Shown here: positions 1-5,208 of the stretch, piece by piece | How positions within the stretch are numbered: the first letter of the stretch is position 1 | How the letters are laid out: each line of letters starts with the position of its first letter | DNA from: Anaerolineales bacterium | Lineage (GTDB): Bacteria > Chloroflexota > Anaerolineae > Anaerolineales > Villigracilaceae | Length of the DNA stretch: 6,414 bases | Direction: 5' to 3' | NCBI GenBank assembly: GCA_016789485.1 | Contig: JAEURE010000053.1 | Coordinates: 1 to 6,414, forward strand | Made by a program: the position numbers and the translations under genes | The notes under the pieces: generated by a model | What the model was told of the DNA's origin: nothing | Databases searched by the model: none | The model's input: only the letters and a program-made list of their open reading frames with translations

Positions 1-45
1 GTGCTGGCGATCGTTGCAGCATACGGTCGCTTTACAATGTCATAA
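1..45 (+). CDS. possible 3' end of an upstream gene (partial)
   Basis: Reading from base 1, one frame stays open for 14 codons and stops at TAA 43-45. It gives a mildly hydrophobic tail ending in AAYGRFTMS. The two other forward frames also end within the first 60 bases and give less protein-like tails. The fragment is too short to assign to a family. The call rests only on the open frame and on the ribosome-binding site of the next gene starting about 12 bases later, as expected at a gene junction. Confidence 0.3.
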   Translation: MLAIVAAYGRFTMS

Positions 46-57
46 TCAATAAAAATT

Positions 58-62
58 AGGAG
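58..62 (+). promoter_or_regulatory. Shine-Dalgarno AGGAG with no start codon at the right distance
   Basis: AGGAG is a strong ribosome-binding core. A start codon would be expected around 67-71, but the bases there are a run of seven A (67-73), and the frame of the downstream gene has TAA at 66-68. The site fits the oxidoreductase frame that follows, which suggests that the true or ancestral start lay between 64 and 72. Confidence 0.6.
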
Positions 63-101
63 ATATAAAAAAATAACGTTACAATTATCGGAGCAGGAAA
101 T

Positions 102-716
102 ATGGGACGCGGCATCGGAACCCGCGCAGTCGCTGGCGGTCACTCGGTCACTTTTGTGGATGCGAATCCCGAGGTGGCTGAAAAGGCGGCTGCAGATGTG
201 AAGGCGGCCGCCAAAAAGGGTGCCGCAGTTTCGGCTGCAAGCCTTGGCGAAGCGGTTCTCGGCGATGTGGTCGTGCTTGCCGTTTGGTATGGCACCAATA
301 TCGAGATCGCAAAACAGCTCGGTGTAAAGCTCGCTGGCAAGGTCGTTGTGGATATTGCCAACCCGTTGAATTCCACCTACGATGGTCTCGCCACTGCGCC
401 CGATTCTTCCTCTGCTGAAGATCTGGCCAAAGCAATTGCTTCGGGTGCAAAAGTTGTCAAGGCTTTCAATACCACCTTTGCAGGGAATCTCGTCGCTGGT
501 GAAGCTGGCGGACAAAAACTTGATGTCTTCATCGCCGGTGATGACGCCGATGCGAAGAACAAGGTCGCTCAATTGGTGGCGGATGGCGGCATGCGAGCCA
601 TTGACGCAGGTCCGTTACACCGCGCACGCCAGATCGAAGGCATGCAATTGCTGCACATCACCTTGCAAGGAATCCTTGGCACCAATTGGGGCAGTGCTTT
701 GAAGATTCTTGGATAG
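102..716 (+). CDS. NADPH-dependent F420 reductase-like / NADP-binding Rossmann oxidoreductase, start codon defective
   Basis: The family (F420_oxidored, NADP oxidoreductase coenzyme F420-dependent) binds NADP(H) and transfers hydride; the substrate here is unknown. The nucleotide-binding signature GAGNMG is encoded at 90-107, so it begins upstream of the first ATG (102). The frame is open from 69 and reads KNNVTII before the glycine motif, which is the expected first beta strand. Other family marks are the VVLAVWYG and VVVDIANPLN strands, VVKAFNTTFAGNL in mid-protein, and a GPLHRARQIEGMQLLHI C-terminus. From 102 the product is 204 residues; with the upstream codons it is about 215, close to single-domain homologues. 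No ATG, GTG or TTG lies in frame between the TAA at 66-68 and 102. A GGAG at 90-93 could serve ATG 102, but the product would lack the beta strand and most of the glycine loop. A sequencing error in the A run, a non-standard start, or a recent start-codon mutation are all possible. Confidence 0.82.
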   Translation: MGRGIGTRAVAGGHSVTFVDANPEVAEKAAADVKAAAKKGAAVSAASLGEAVLGDVVVLAVWYGTNIEIAKQLGVKLAGKVVVDIANPLNSTYDGLATAPDSSSAEDLAKAIASGAKVVKAFNTTFAGNLVAGEAGGQKLDVFIAGDDADAKNKVAQLVADGGMRAIDAGPLHRARQIEGMQLLHITLQGILGTNWGSALKILG

Positions 717-737
717 AAAGTTTTACGCTTCAAAGAG

Positions 738-772
738 CAGGGCTTACGCTGCATGAATTTGCGTAAGCCCTG
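738..772 (+). terminator. 12-bp perfect stem-loop between the first two genes, terminator-like
   Basis: The arm at 738-749 (CAGGGCTTACGC) is an exact inverted copy of 761-772, with an 11-base loop at 750-760. It lies 21 bases after the stop of the oxidoreductase gene, where a terminator is expected. The 3' flank is AAAGAAAT rather than a T run, so classical intrinsic termination is not well supported on the + strand. It could instead be an mRNA-stabilising hairpin. The 3' arm borders a weak TTTGCG / TAAAAT promoter-like pair (758-763 and 780-785) that might serve the next gene. Confidence 0.5.
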
Positions 773-843
773 AAAGAAATAAAATCTGTGATGACGTTGT
801 CTAACAAAAGACGATTTCCCTTACAGATAAGAAGAGAGAAAGA

Positions 844-1758
844 ATGAATACACAAACAAACTTCCCCGCGAAACAGGATTTTTCGATTCATCCCGCCACG
901 ACACTTGGCCATGTCTCGTTGACAGTTGCCAATCTGGAGAATCAACTCCTGTTCTATCAGCAGGTGCTCGGATTCAAACTTCACTGGCGCGAAGGCAGCA
1001 AGGCAGGTCTTGGCGCGGGCGGTGTGGATCTGCTCCTGCTTAACGAAGTTCCGAACCTGAAGAAATATCGCAGTGTGACGGGTTTGTATCACTTTGCAGT
1101 GCTCTTCCCGAACCGCCGCGAACTTGCGATTGCCCTGGCGCGTTTGTATGCGTTGAAATACCGCAACCATCCCACAGACCACATCATGACCAAAACCACC
1201 TACCTCGATGACCCCGAAGGCAACGGCATTGAACTGTACGCCGAGTCCCCGGAGGATGGCACGTGGACAATGAAGGATGGCAAATACGAGACCCGCCGCG
1301 CTGACGGTTCATGGAGCGACGGCCGCGAGCCATTGGATGTCGAAGCTCTGTTCAAGCATCTTAAGGAAGACGACAAGCTGGATGTTCCCATCCCGCCTGA
1401 AACGAAAGTTGGACACATCCATCTGCATGTTCGGGATATTCCCGAAGCGCTGGATTTTTATCACGGCATCATCGGCTTTGACGTGATGGGGCACGCAAAG
1501 GATTTTCAAATGGCATTTGTCTCTGCAGGCGGCTATCATCATCACATTGGGCTGAATACCTGGCAGGGAACAGGTGCGCCTCCTCCCCCCGCCGACGCAG
1601 TTGGTCTGCGCCATTTCACCGTGGACTTTCCCAATCAACAAAGCCTGGACGAGGTCGTTGCCCGGGTCGATGCAGCAGGCATCCCGTCGAATAGAACCGA
1701 GGATGGTATTCTGCTCCACGATCCCTCCCAGAACGGTGTCGTATTAAGAACAAAGTAA
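844..1758 (+). CDS. VOC-family protein, glyoxalase / catechol-2,3-dioxygenase (CatE)-like
   Basis: This 304-residue protein is built from two vicinal-oxygen-chelate modules, roughly residues 20-135 and 187-303. Its closest recognisable type is the CatE/YfiE group of Firmicutes-like extradiol ring-cleavage dioxygenases, which use a divalent metal; the substrate cannot be read from sequence. In the first module the usual metal ligands are visible: H23 (LGHVSL), H83 (LYHFAV) and E130 (DPEGNGIELY). In the second module H191 (GHIHLH), H232-234 (YHHHIGLN) and H257 (LRHFTV) are present, but the acidic ligand position reads V300 (NGVVL). A charged linker (about 136-186) joins the modules, with the GTWTMKDGKYE segment that in this family follows the first module. 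The start at 844 is preceded by GAGAGAAAG, a weak purine-rich ribosome site, and gives a full-length protein. It is probably cytoplasmic; no signal peptide is seen. Confidence 0.88.
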   Translation: MNTQTNFPAKQDFSIHPATTLGHVSLTVANLENQLLFYQQVLGFKLHWREGSKAGLGAGGVDLLLLNEVPNLKKYRSVTGLYHFAVLFPNRRELAIALARLYALKYRNHPTDHIMTKTTYLDDPEGNGIELYAESPEDGTWTMKDGKYETRRADGSWSDGREPLDVEALFKHLKEDDKLDVPIPPETKVGHIHLHVRDIPEALDFYHGIIGFDVMGHAKDFQMAFVSAGGYHHHIGLNTWQGTGAPPPPADAVGLRHFTVDFPNQQSLDEVVARVDAAGIPSNRTEDGILLHDPSQNGVVLRTK

Positions 1759-1800
1759 CAGCACAGCGAAGCCGAGTCACAGATTGTTTTAATTTCCCTA

Positions 1801-1809
1801 TGCTATAAT
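1801..1809 (+). promoter_or_regulatory. extended -10 promoter of ssrA
   Basis: TATAAT (1804-1809) is a perfect -10 box preceded by TGC, giving an extended -10. Transcription would start near 1816, about 22 bases before the mature tmRNA 5' end, leaving a short leader for RNase P removal. No convincing -35 lies at 17 bases; TTGTTT at 1784-1789 is 14 bases away. Confidence 0.65.
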
Positions 1810-1837
1810 GAATTTGTACGGAATACCAACGTCTCAT

Positions 1838-2216
1838 GGGGATGACAGGCTTCGACGGGAGAGGCTGGTTCCGGAATGCGAGCCGAGCGCGCACCGACCT
1901 CGATAAATCAGTGCAAACTTTAAGTGCCAACCGCACTTCATACGCTGCTATGCCCCTCGCCGCCTAAGGTGAGTGCGTAACAGTTGACATCTTAGGATGT
2001 CACGTCCGCCGGCACCGTTCTTTACCGGGTGACGGACCGGGCGAAACAAAGGTAGAGTGCCGCACGTGATTCTGCTAATCGTGCGAAAGACCAAGCAGAT
2101 GGTCACAGAGTTACCTGTCCGCCGAGATCTCTGTGATGACTAACTTCGGCAGACTACGCTCGTAGATTTCCGAGGGTCGAATCTTTCGGACGCGGGTTCA
2201 ATTCCCGCCATCTCCA
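1838..2216 (+). ncRNA. ssrA: transfer-messenger RNA (tmRNA)
   Basis: tmRNA rescues stalled ribosomes and tags the nascent peptide for proteolysis. The acceptor stem pairs GGGGATG (1838-1844) with CATCTCC (2209-2215), with one G-U pair; A2216 is the discriminator. The T arm is GCGGG / CCCGC (2192-2196, 2204-2208) around TTCAATT. The sequence continues CAA, so the CCA tail is added after transcription. The tag frame starts at GCC 1926 and ends at TAA 1965-1967, encoding ANRTSYAAMPLAA, with the expected A-N start and L-A-A end. Four pseudoknots can be paired: PK1 CGAG/CTCG (1884-1887, 1899-1902) with GCAC/GTGC (1891-1894, 1911-1914); PK2 GTCCG/CGGAC (2004-2008, 2033-2037) with 2020-2026/2051-2057; PK3 CGCACG/CGTGCG (2061-2066, 2080-2085) with 2071-2076/2094-2099; PK4 TCACAGAG/CTCTGTGA (2103-2110, 2129-2136) with GCCGA/TCGGC (2121-2125, 2146-2150). 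The 379-base length is normal for a one-piece tmRNA. Confidence 0.97.
1926..1967 (+). other. tmRNA tag-peptide reading frame (13 codons plus TAA)
   Basis: The internal frame encodes ANRTSYAAMPLAA and ends in TAA. The A-N start and the terminal LAA match the conserved ends of bacterial tags, the LAA being what ClpXP-type proteases recognise. The resume codon GCC is preceded by TTTAAGT. The competing GCA AAC at 1913-1918 is in another frame and does not end in a tag-like sequence, so it is not the resume site. TAA is a single stop with no second stop after it. Confidence 0.85.
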
Positions 2217-2218
2217 CA

Positions 2219-2255
2219 AAAATAAAAATCCAGCAATTTGCTGGATTTTTATTTT
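2219..2255 (+). terminator. strong intrinsic terminator of ssrA (bidirectional)
   Basis: A perfect 16-bp inverted repeat (arms 2219-2234 and 2240-2255, five-base loop AATTT) has its GC part (TCCAGC/GCTGGA) next to the loop and an A-rich 5' side matched by a T-rich 3' side. This gives a U-tract on both strands, so it would also stop transcription from the right. It begins three bases after the mature tmRNA end. Confidence 0.9.
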
Positions 2256-2265
2256 AACTATATCC

Positions 2266-2294
2266 TTGACAAATATATCCGTAGCGGATATATT
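2266..2294 (+). promoter_or_regulatory. near-consensus sigma-70-type promoter of the PadR unit
   Basis: TTGACA (2266-2271) is a perfect -35. Exactly 17 bases later TATATT (2289-2294) is a good -10. Counting -12 to -7 from the -10 places +1 at 2301, which is the A of the PadR start codon. No Shine-Dalgarno sequence lies before that ATG (TATTAAGTGC), so the mRNA is predicted to be leaderless. Confidence 0.75.
2272..2294. promoter_or_regulatory. inverted-repeat operator, probable PadR autoregulatory site
   Basis: A perfect palindrome of two 10-base arms (2272-2281 and 2285-2294) around TAG has the core ATATATCCG-TAG-CGGATATAT. It fills the promoter spacer and covers the whole -10 box. PadR-family repressors commonly bind AT-rich dyads overlapping their own promoters, so binding here would block RNA polymerase. 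That the adjacent PadR is the binder is inferred from position. Confidence 0.72.
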
Positions 2295-2300
2295 AAGTGC

Positions 2301-2651
2301 ATGGTCATATCTGCTCCACCACTTACGCCTGCGGTCTTTCATATATTATTTGCCCTTTCTACTGGGGAACGCCATGGCTATGGAATCATGAAACAAGTCG
2401 AAAAAGACTCTCAAGGAAAAGTCAACATGGGCGCAGGGACTTTGTATGGGTCATTAAAGCGAATGCTTGATTCAGGTTTGGTTAAAGAAAGTGATAAAAG
2501 AGTCGATCCAAAAATGGACGACGAGAGGCGGATTTATTATCAAATTACTGCTAAAGGCAAAAAAGCACTTGAAGCCGAACTTGAAAGATATAAACATATT
2601 GTTTCAGTTGCAAAAGAACGAAAACTTTTTCCAAACACCTATGCAATCTAA
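2301..2651 (+). CDS. PadR-family transcriptional regulator
   Basis: This 116-residue winged-helix repressor has the short form of the PadR family: an N-terminal winged helix and a short C-terminal helix for dimerisation. Family marks are ERHGYGIMKQV (residues 23-33), the recognition-helix region GAGTLYGSLKRM (44-55) and the wing DERRIYYQITAKGKK (74-88). A basic tail follows. PadR proteins usually repress themselves and a neighbouring membrane or transport gene and are released by a small ligand or a stress signal; the ligand here is unknown. ATG 2301 was chosen because it starts just before the conserved APPLTPAVFHIL helix. A longer TTG start at 2238 would lie inside the ssrA terminator and across the promoter. 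The stop overlaps the start of the next gene by 11 bp, indicating one operon with translational coupling. Confidence 0.93.
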   Translation: MVISAPPLTPAVFHILFALSTGERHGYGIMKQVEKDSQGKVNMGAGTLYGSLKRMLDSGLVKESDKRVDPKMDDERRIYYQITAKGKKALEAELERYKHIVSVAKERKLFPNTYAI

Positions 2652-3456
2652 AAATGTATTTTATTTTCTCTACAAAAAGTTAATTACTCTTTATCCAAAA
2701 AGATTCAAAGAACAATTTAGTGAATCTATGCTTCAAACTTTTAATGACCTTTATAAAGAAAATCAAAATACAAATCAATCATCATTCAAATTCATCACGT
2801 GGACATTTTTTGAAACCACCATAGGAATTATTCAAGAGCATCTATTGTACGGAGGCATCATGCAAACCATAAAAAGATTTGGCTTATCAGCATTAATTAG
2901 TTTTCTTCTTATTCTCCCATTTGCCGTCATGGAAATTGTTAACAGACGAAACTACAATGAAGATTTTCCATTTGCATTATTTTCCTTCTTATGGTTTAAC
3001 CTCTTTACGGTTACTTTAATCTTATTACCCATTGCGCTAAACAAATGGATAAAACAAAACAACACAAAATCAAATCTTGAACAAAAACAAACATTACTCA
3101 CAAACCCAAAATCTTCTTTGATAATTAGTGCTATGCTTATTTTGTTCATCACCGTTCCCTCATTGTTGTCTTTTATTGGTTTAATTCCTAGTGAAACAAG
3201 TGGCGAATCTATTTTTGTATTTGGAATTCAAGTACCAAGTATATTCATCGCCTTTGTATTTTATTTGTTCCCAATCATGGCAGCCTATATAGCAAGCACA
3301 CCAATTGTCAGAACCTTACAATCGGGCGGTAGCCTATTTGCACATCCAATTCATTTAGTGATTGTCGTTGTCATTTCATTTTTATTTACGGCAGGTACCA
3401 TCAGTTTTATCATAGACCAATTGCCCTGTTTTATGGGTGTTCAATTCTGCGATTAA
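2641..3456 (+). CDS. multi-pass membrane protein co-transcribed with PadR, function unknown
   Basis: The 271-residue protein starts at ATG 2641, within the end of the PadR gene and without a Shine-Dalgarno site, so it probably depends on coupling. The N-terminal 70 residues are soluble and contain LYPKRFKEQFSESMLQTFND, a motif often seen at the N-terminus of PadR-linked permease-like or membrane proteins. About five hydrophobic segments follow: roughly 81-99, 112-134, 159-181, 194-217 and 237-258. A polar Asn/Lys/Gln-rich loop (135-158) separates the second and third. No ATP-binding or catalytic motif is visible. Base composition is strikingly AT-rich, with many AAA, AAT and TTT codons, unlike the flanking genes, which suggests horizontal origin. 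In-frame codons continue upstream to 2467, but they overlap the PadR coding region and look like a shadow. It may be a sensor or target of the PadR response; that is inference. Confidence 0.82.
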   Translation: MQSKNVFYFLYKKLITLYPKRFKEQFSESMLQTFNDLYKENQNTNQSSFKFITWTFFETTIGIIQEHLLYGGIMQTIKRFGLSALISFLLILPFAVMEIVNRRNYNEDFPFALFSFLWFNLFTVTLILLPIALNKWIKQNNTKSNLEQKQTLLTNPKSSLIISAMLILFITVPSLLSFIGLIPSETSGESIFVFGIQVPSIFIAFVFYLFPIMAAYIASTPIVRTLQSGGSLFAHPIHLVIVVVISFLFTAGTISFIIDQLPCFMGVQFCD

Positions 3457-3464
3457 GTAGATTG

Positions 3465-3473
3465 TGTTATAAA
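3465..3473 (+). promoter_or_regulatory. possible extended -10 for the first lipoprotein gene
   Basis: TGT followed by TATAAA (3468-3473) resembles an extended -10. It would place +1 at about 3480, next to ATG 3481, so a transcript from here would be leaderless. No good -35 is visible. The alternative ribosome site AGGGG (3475-3479) is only one base from the ATG, too close for normal initiation. Confidence 0.35.
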
Positions 3474-3480
3474 AAGGGGC

Positions 3481-4218
3481 ATGAAAAAATATATTCTTAT
3501 TGGATGTTACATCCTCATCACTGCCTGCAATATGGGGACTCCCGCCCCAGAGATCGAATCCACGCCCACGGCAACGCTTCTTCCTCTGCCGATTCCTGCT
3601 ACTGAAACCCCAACCATTCCTCCACTCCCAACAGATACCCCAACCCTTGCGCCGCCCCCGCGCTTTTTCACAGACGAATTTGATGTGCCATCAGATTTTT
3701 GGGAATTCCAGCAAGCTGGCGGGAACGGCACCCCAGCGGCAGCTATTGAAAATGGCGCGCTTCGGATTGATATCCCGCTTGCCGATACCTGGTATCTTGG
3801 CGCCTATAATGCATATACTTATTCAAATGTAACAGTTCGTGTAAAGATTTCGGCCAGCGCCGCTGGCTCCATGGGATTGATTTGCCGTTATGACGTATCA
3901 AAAGGATGGTTTGAATTCAACATCGACAGCAGCGGAACTTACAGTCTGCTGCTTGGACAATGGCTTGCTCCCGGCGTCTCAAAATATATCCCCATCATTT
4001 CAGACGGGAGCAGCCTGCTTAATGTCGACAATGTAAACTCTGAAATAGGACTCTCCTGTCAGGAAAACACCCTGAGTTTATACGCAAACGAAACCCTAAT
4101 TCGGCGGTTGGATGTCACCAACTATGGTCTTACGGAAGGGTATGTTGGTATTTCCGCTGCTTCTTTTGCAGAGCCAACCACAGCCTTCTTTGAATGGTTG
4201 AAGATCAGCGAGGAATAG
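3481..4218 (+). CDS. secreted lipoprotein with P/T-rich linker and beta-rich C-terminal domain
   Basis: The 245-residue precursor has a short signal peptide (MKK, then a hydrophobic stretch) ending in a lipobox LITAC; Cys16 would be lipidated and become the mature N-terminus. Residues about 19-60 form a Pro/Thr-rich linker of a kind common in Chloroflexota surface lipoproteins. The rest (about 61-245) begins FFTDEF, alternates aromatic and polar residues, and looks like a beta-sandwich resembling concanavalin/LamG-type folds. No glycosidase catalytic motif is recognisable. Two cysteines (C135 in LICRYD, C193 in LSCQEN) match the downstream paralogue and probably form a disulfide. The gene lies 24 bases after the membrane-protein gene with no terminator between, so readthrough from the PadR operon is possible. 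Its GC content is higher than that of the preceding gene. Ligand and role are unknown; carbohydrate or surface binding is a guess from the fold. Confidence 0.85.
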   Translation: MKKYILIGCYILITACNMGTPAPEIESTPTATLLPLPIPATETPTIPPLPTDTPTLAPPPRFFTDEFDVPSDFWEFQQAGGNGTPAAAIENGALRIDIPLADTWYLGAYNAYTYSNVTVRVKISASAAGSMGLICRYDVSKGWFEFNIDSSGTYSLLLGQWLAPGVSKYIPIISDGSSLLNVDNVNSEIGLSCQENTLSLYANETLIRRLDVTNYGLTEGYVGISAASFAEPTTAFFEWLKISEE

Positions 4219-4226
4219 CGAGCCTG

Positions 4227-4255
4227 TTGTAATTGGGTATCCTCTTTGCTATACT
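4227..4255 (+). promoter_or_regulatory. promoter of the second lipoprotein gene
   Basis: TTGTAA (4227-4232) and TATACT (4250-4255) are separated by 17 bases, and TGC before the -10 makes it an extended -10 like that of ssrA. Transcription would start near 4262, leaving a leader of about 22 bases that contains a good ribosome site (AGAGAGGA, 4267-4274). Confidence 0.68.
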
Positions 4256-4283
4256 GATTTCAAGAAAGAGAGGACATATTCCA

Positions 4284-5069
4284 ATGAAAAAGTCGTTGCA
4301 TCCGTTCCTGTTTTTTGTATCTATGCTGATCTTGATAAGCCTGGCTTGTTCTTCGCTGTCTGGGGGTTCGGCACCCGTCCAGGATACCGTGATTGAGAAT
4401 TCCCCCGTTCCAGTAGTTCCCACCAATCCCCCTCCACCTACTCAAAAACCTGCGGATATCCCTCTGCCAACAGCTACAGTTGTGCCGCCAACCGTGGGTC
4501 CCCAGAAGTTCTTCGTTGAGGAGTTTGGCGCAAACTCAGACCAATCCAACTGGGTCTATTATTCTCTGGGTTCCGGGAGTGACTCCAATTTGAGCATTGA
4601 ACCATCAGATGATGGACTGCTTTTTGATCTTGGGGATGAAAATTTGTATGTGTATTATATATATGATGTATTAAAGTACAACGATACGAAACTCACGCTG
4701 GTCGCTGAAAACCAGGGCGTGAACAATAATAATGTCAGCCTTGTATGCAGGTTTAATGCCGACGAAGGCCAATGGTACGAGTACAGTTTCGAGAGCGGAG
4801 GAGTTTGGTACTTGTATGCTTATGATGACGGTTACAATGTGATTGATAACGGCGGTTCCAATGATTTGAAGCAGGGAAAGGCTGTCAACGAATACGGCAT
4901 GACCTGCAAAGACAACGTCATCACAATGTATATTAATGGCAAGATGTTGAAGTCCTATACGGACAGGAGCTATAACTTTGGCGAGGGCCAGGTCGGCTTT
5001 AATATTTCATCCCTTAACGTCCTGCCAGTGATCGTGAATGTGCAGTCATTTGATATTGCTGAACCATAA
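4284..5069 (+). CDS. secreted lipoprotein, paralogue of the preceding lipoprotein
   Basis: The 261-residue precursor has a signal peptide (MKKSLHPF, then a hydrophobic core) and lipobox ISLAC with Cys22. A Pro/Thr-rich linker covers about 40-74, and a beta-rich domain starting FFVEEF runs to the end. It lines up with the upstream lipoprotein along its length: SLVCRFNADEGQWYEY matches GLICRYDVSKGWFEF, YGMTCKDNVITMYINGK matches IGLSCQENTLSLYANET, and GEGQVGFNIS matches TEGYVGISAA. Cysteines C155 and C208 correspond to C135 and C193 there. ATG 4284 is chosen because AGAGAGGA stands nine bases before it and the signal peptide begins there. A TTG at 4233 lies upstream of the predicted transcription start. 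It has its own promoter and a terminator just after the stop, so it is probably monocistronic. Acidic Asp-rich stretches (DDGLLFDLGDEN, YDDGYN) could bind cations. The function is unknown. Confidence 0.87.
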   Translation: MKKSLHPFLFFVSMLILISLACSSLSGGSAPVQDTVIENSPVPVVPTNPPPPTQKPADIPLPTATVVPPTVGPQKFFVEEFGANSDQSNWVYYSLGSGSDSNLSIEPSDDGLLFDLGDENLYVYYIYDVLKYNDTKLTLVAENQGVNNNNVSLVCRFNADEGQWYEYSFESGGVWYLYAYDDGYNVIDNGGSNDLKQGKAVNEYGMTCKDNVITMYINGKMLKSYTDRSYNFGEGQVGFNISSLNVLPVIVNVQSFDIAEP

Positions 5070-5082
5070 AAATCCATCCTTC

Positions 5083-5121
5083 AAAAAGAGCCGTTCCCGA
5101 ATAGCGGGAGCGGCTCTTTTT
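5083..5121 (+). terminator. strong intrinsic terminator after the second lipoprotein gene
   Basis: Arms 5083-5099 and 5105-5121 pair over 17 positions with one G-U wobble and a five-base loop (AATAG). The GC-rich core (GAGCCG/CGGCTC) is flanked by five A on the left and five T on the right, so it can work in both directions. It isolates the lipoprotein gene from dnaK. Confidence 0.9.
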
Positions 5122-5141
5122 GATTAAAAACCTATGTGTCG

Positions 5142-5171
5142 TTAACAGAATTCTTGCACTAATCGTTTAAT
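5142..5171 (+). promoter_or_regulatory. candidate promoter of dnaK
   Basis: TTAACA (5142-5147) and TTTAAT (5166-5171) each differ from the sigma-70 consensus at one position and are 18 bases apart, giving a start near 5178 and a leader of about 30 bases. No CIRCE palindrome and no clear sigma-32-type sequence is visible between the terminator and the gene. TTGCAC (5154-5159) is an alternative -35 but lacks a -10 at the right distance. Confidence 0.42.
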
Positions 5172-5208
5172 ATTGGAACATTGAATACCATCAGTTAGGA
5201 GTTCTAAT

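Noticed and set aside
730..1182. Minus-strand frame of 150 codons opposite the VOC gene
   Set aside because: It lies opposite a well-supported gene, has no recognisable domain and no ribosome site.
2238..2300. TTG-started N-terminal extension of the PadR gene
   Set aside because: It begins in the ssrA terminator loop and runs through the promoter and operator; the family alignment starts at ATG 2301.
2154..2342. Minus-strand frame giving a 62-residue protein with WRWRELNPRP
   Set aside because: It is the antisense of the tmRNA 3' end, terminator and promoter. The ELNPRP peptide is a familiar artefact of translating the reverse of a T arm.
2467..2640. N-terminal extension of the membrane protein inside the PadR gene
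   Set aside because: It is an out-of-frame reading of the conserved PadR coding region. ATG 2641 gives an operon-like overlap and a sensible N-terminal motif.
4233..4283. TTG-started extension of the second lipoprotein
   Set aside because: It would begin inside the promoter spacer, and a good ribosome site precedes ATG 4284, where a normal signal peptide starts.
2192..5069. Integrative-element insertion at ssrA with a repeated attachment site
   Set aside because: I looked for a second copy of the tmRNA 3' end downstream and saw none, and there is no integrase or transposase gene.
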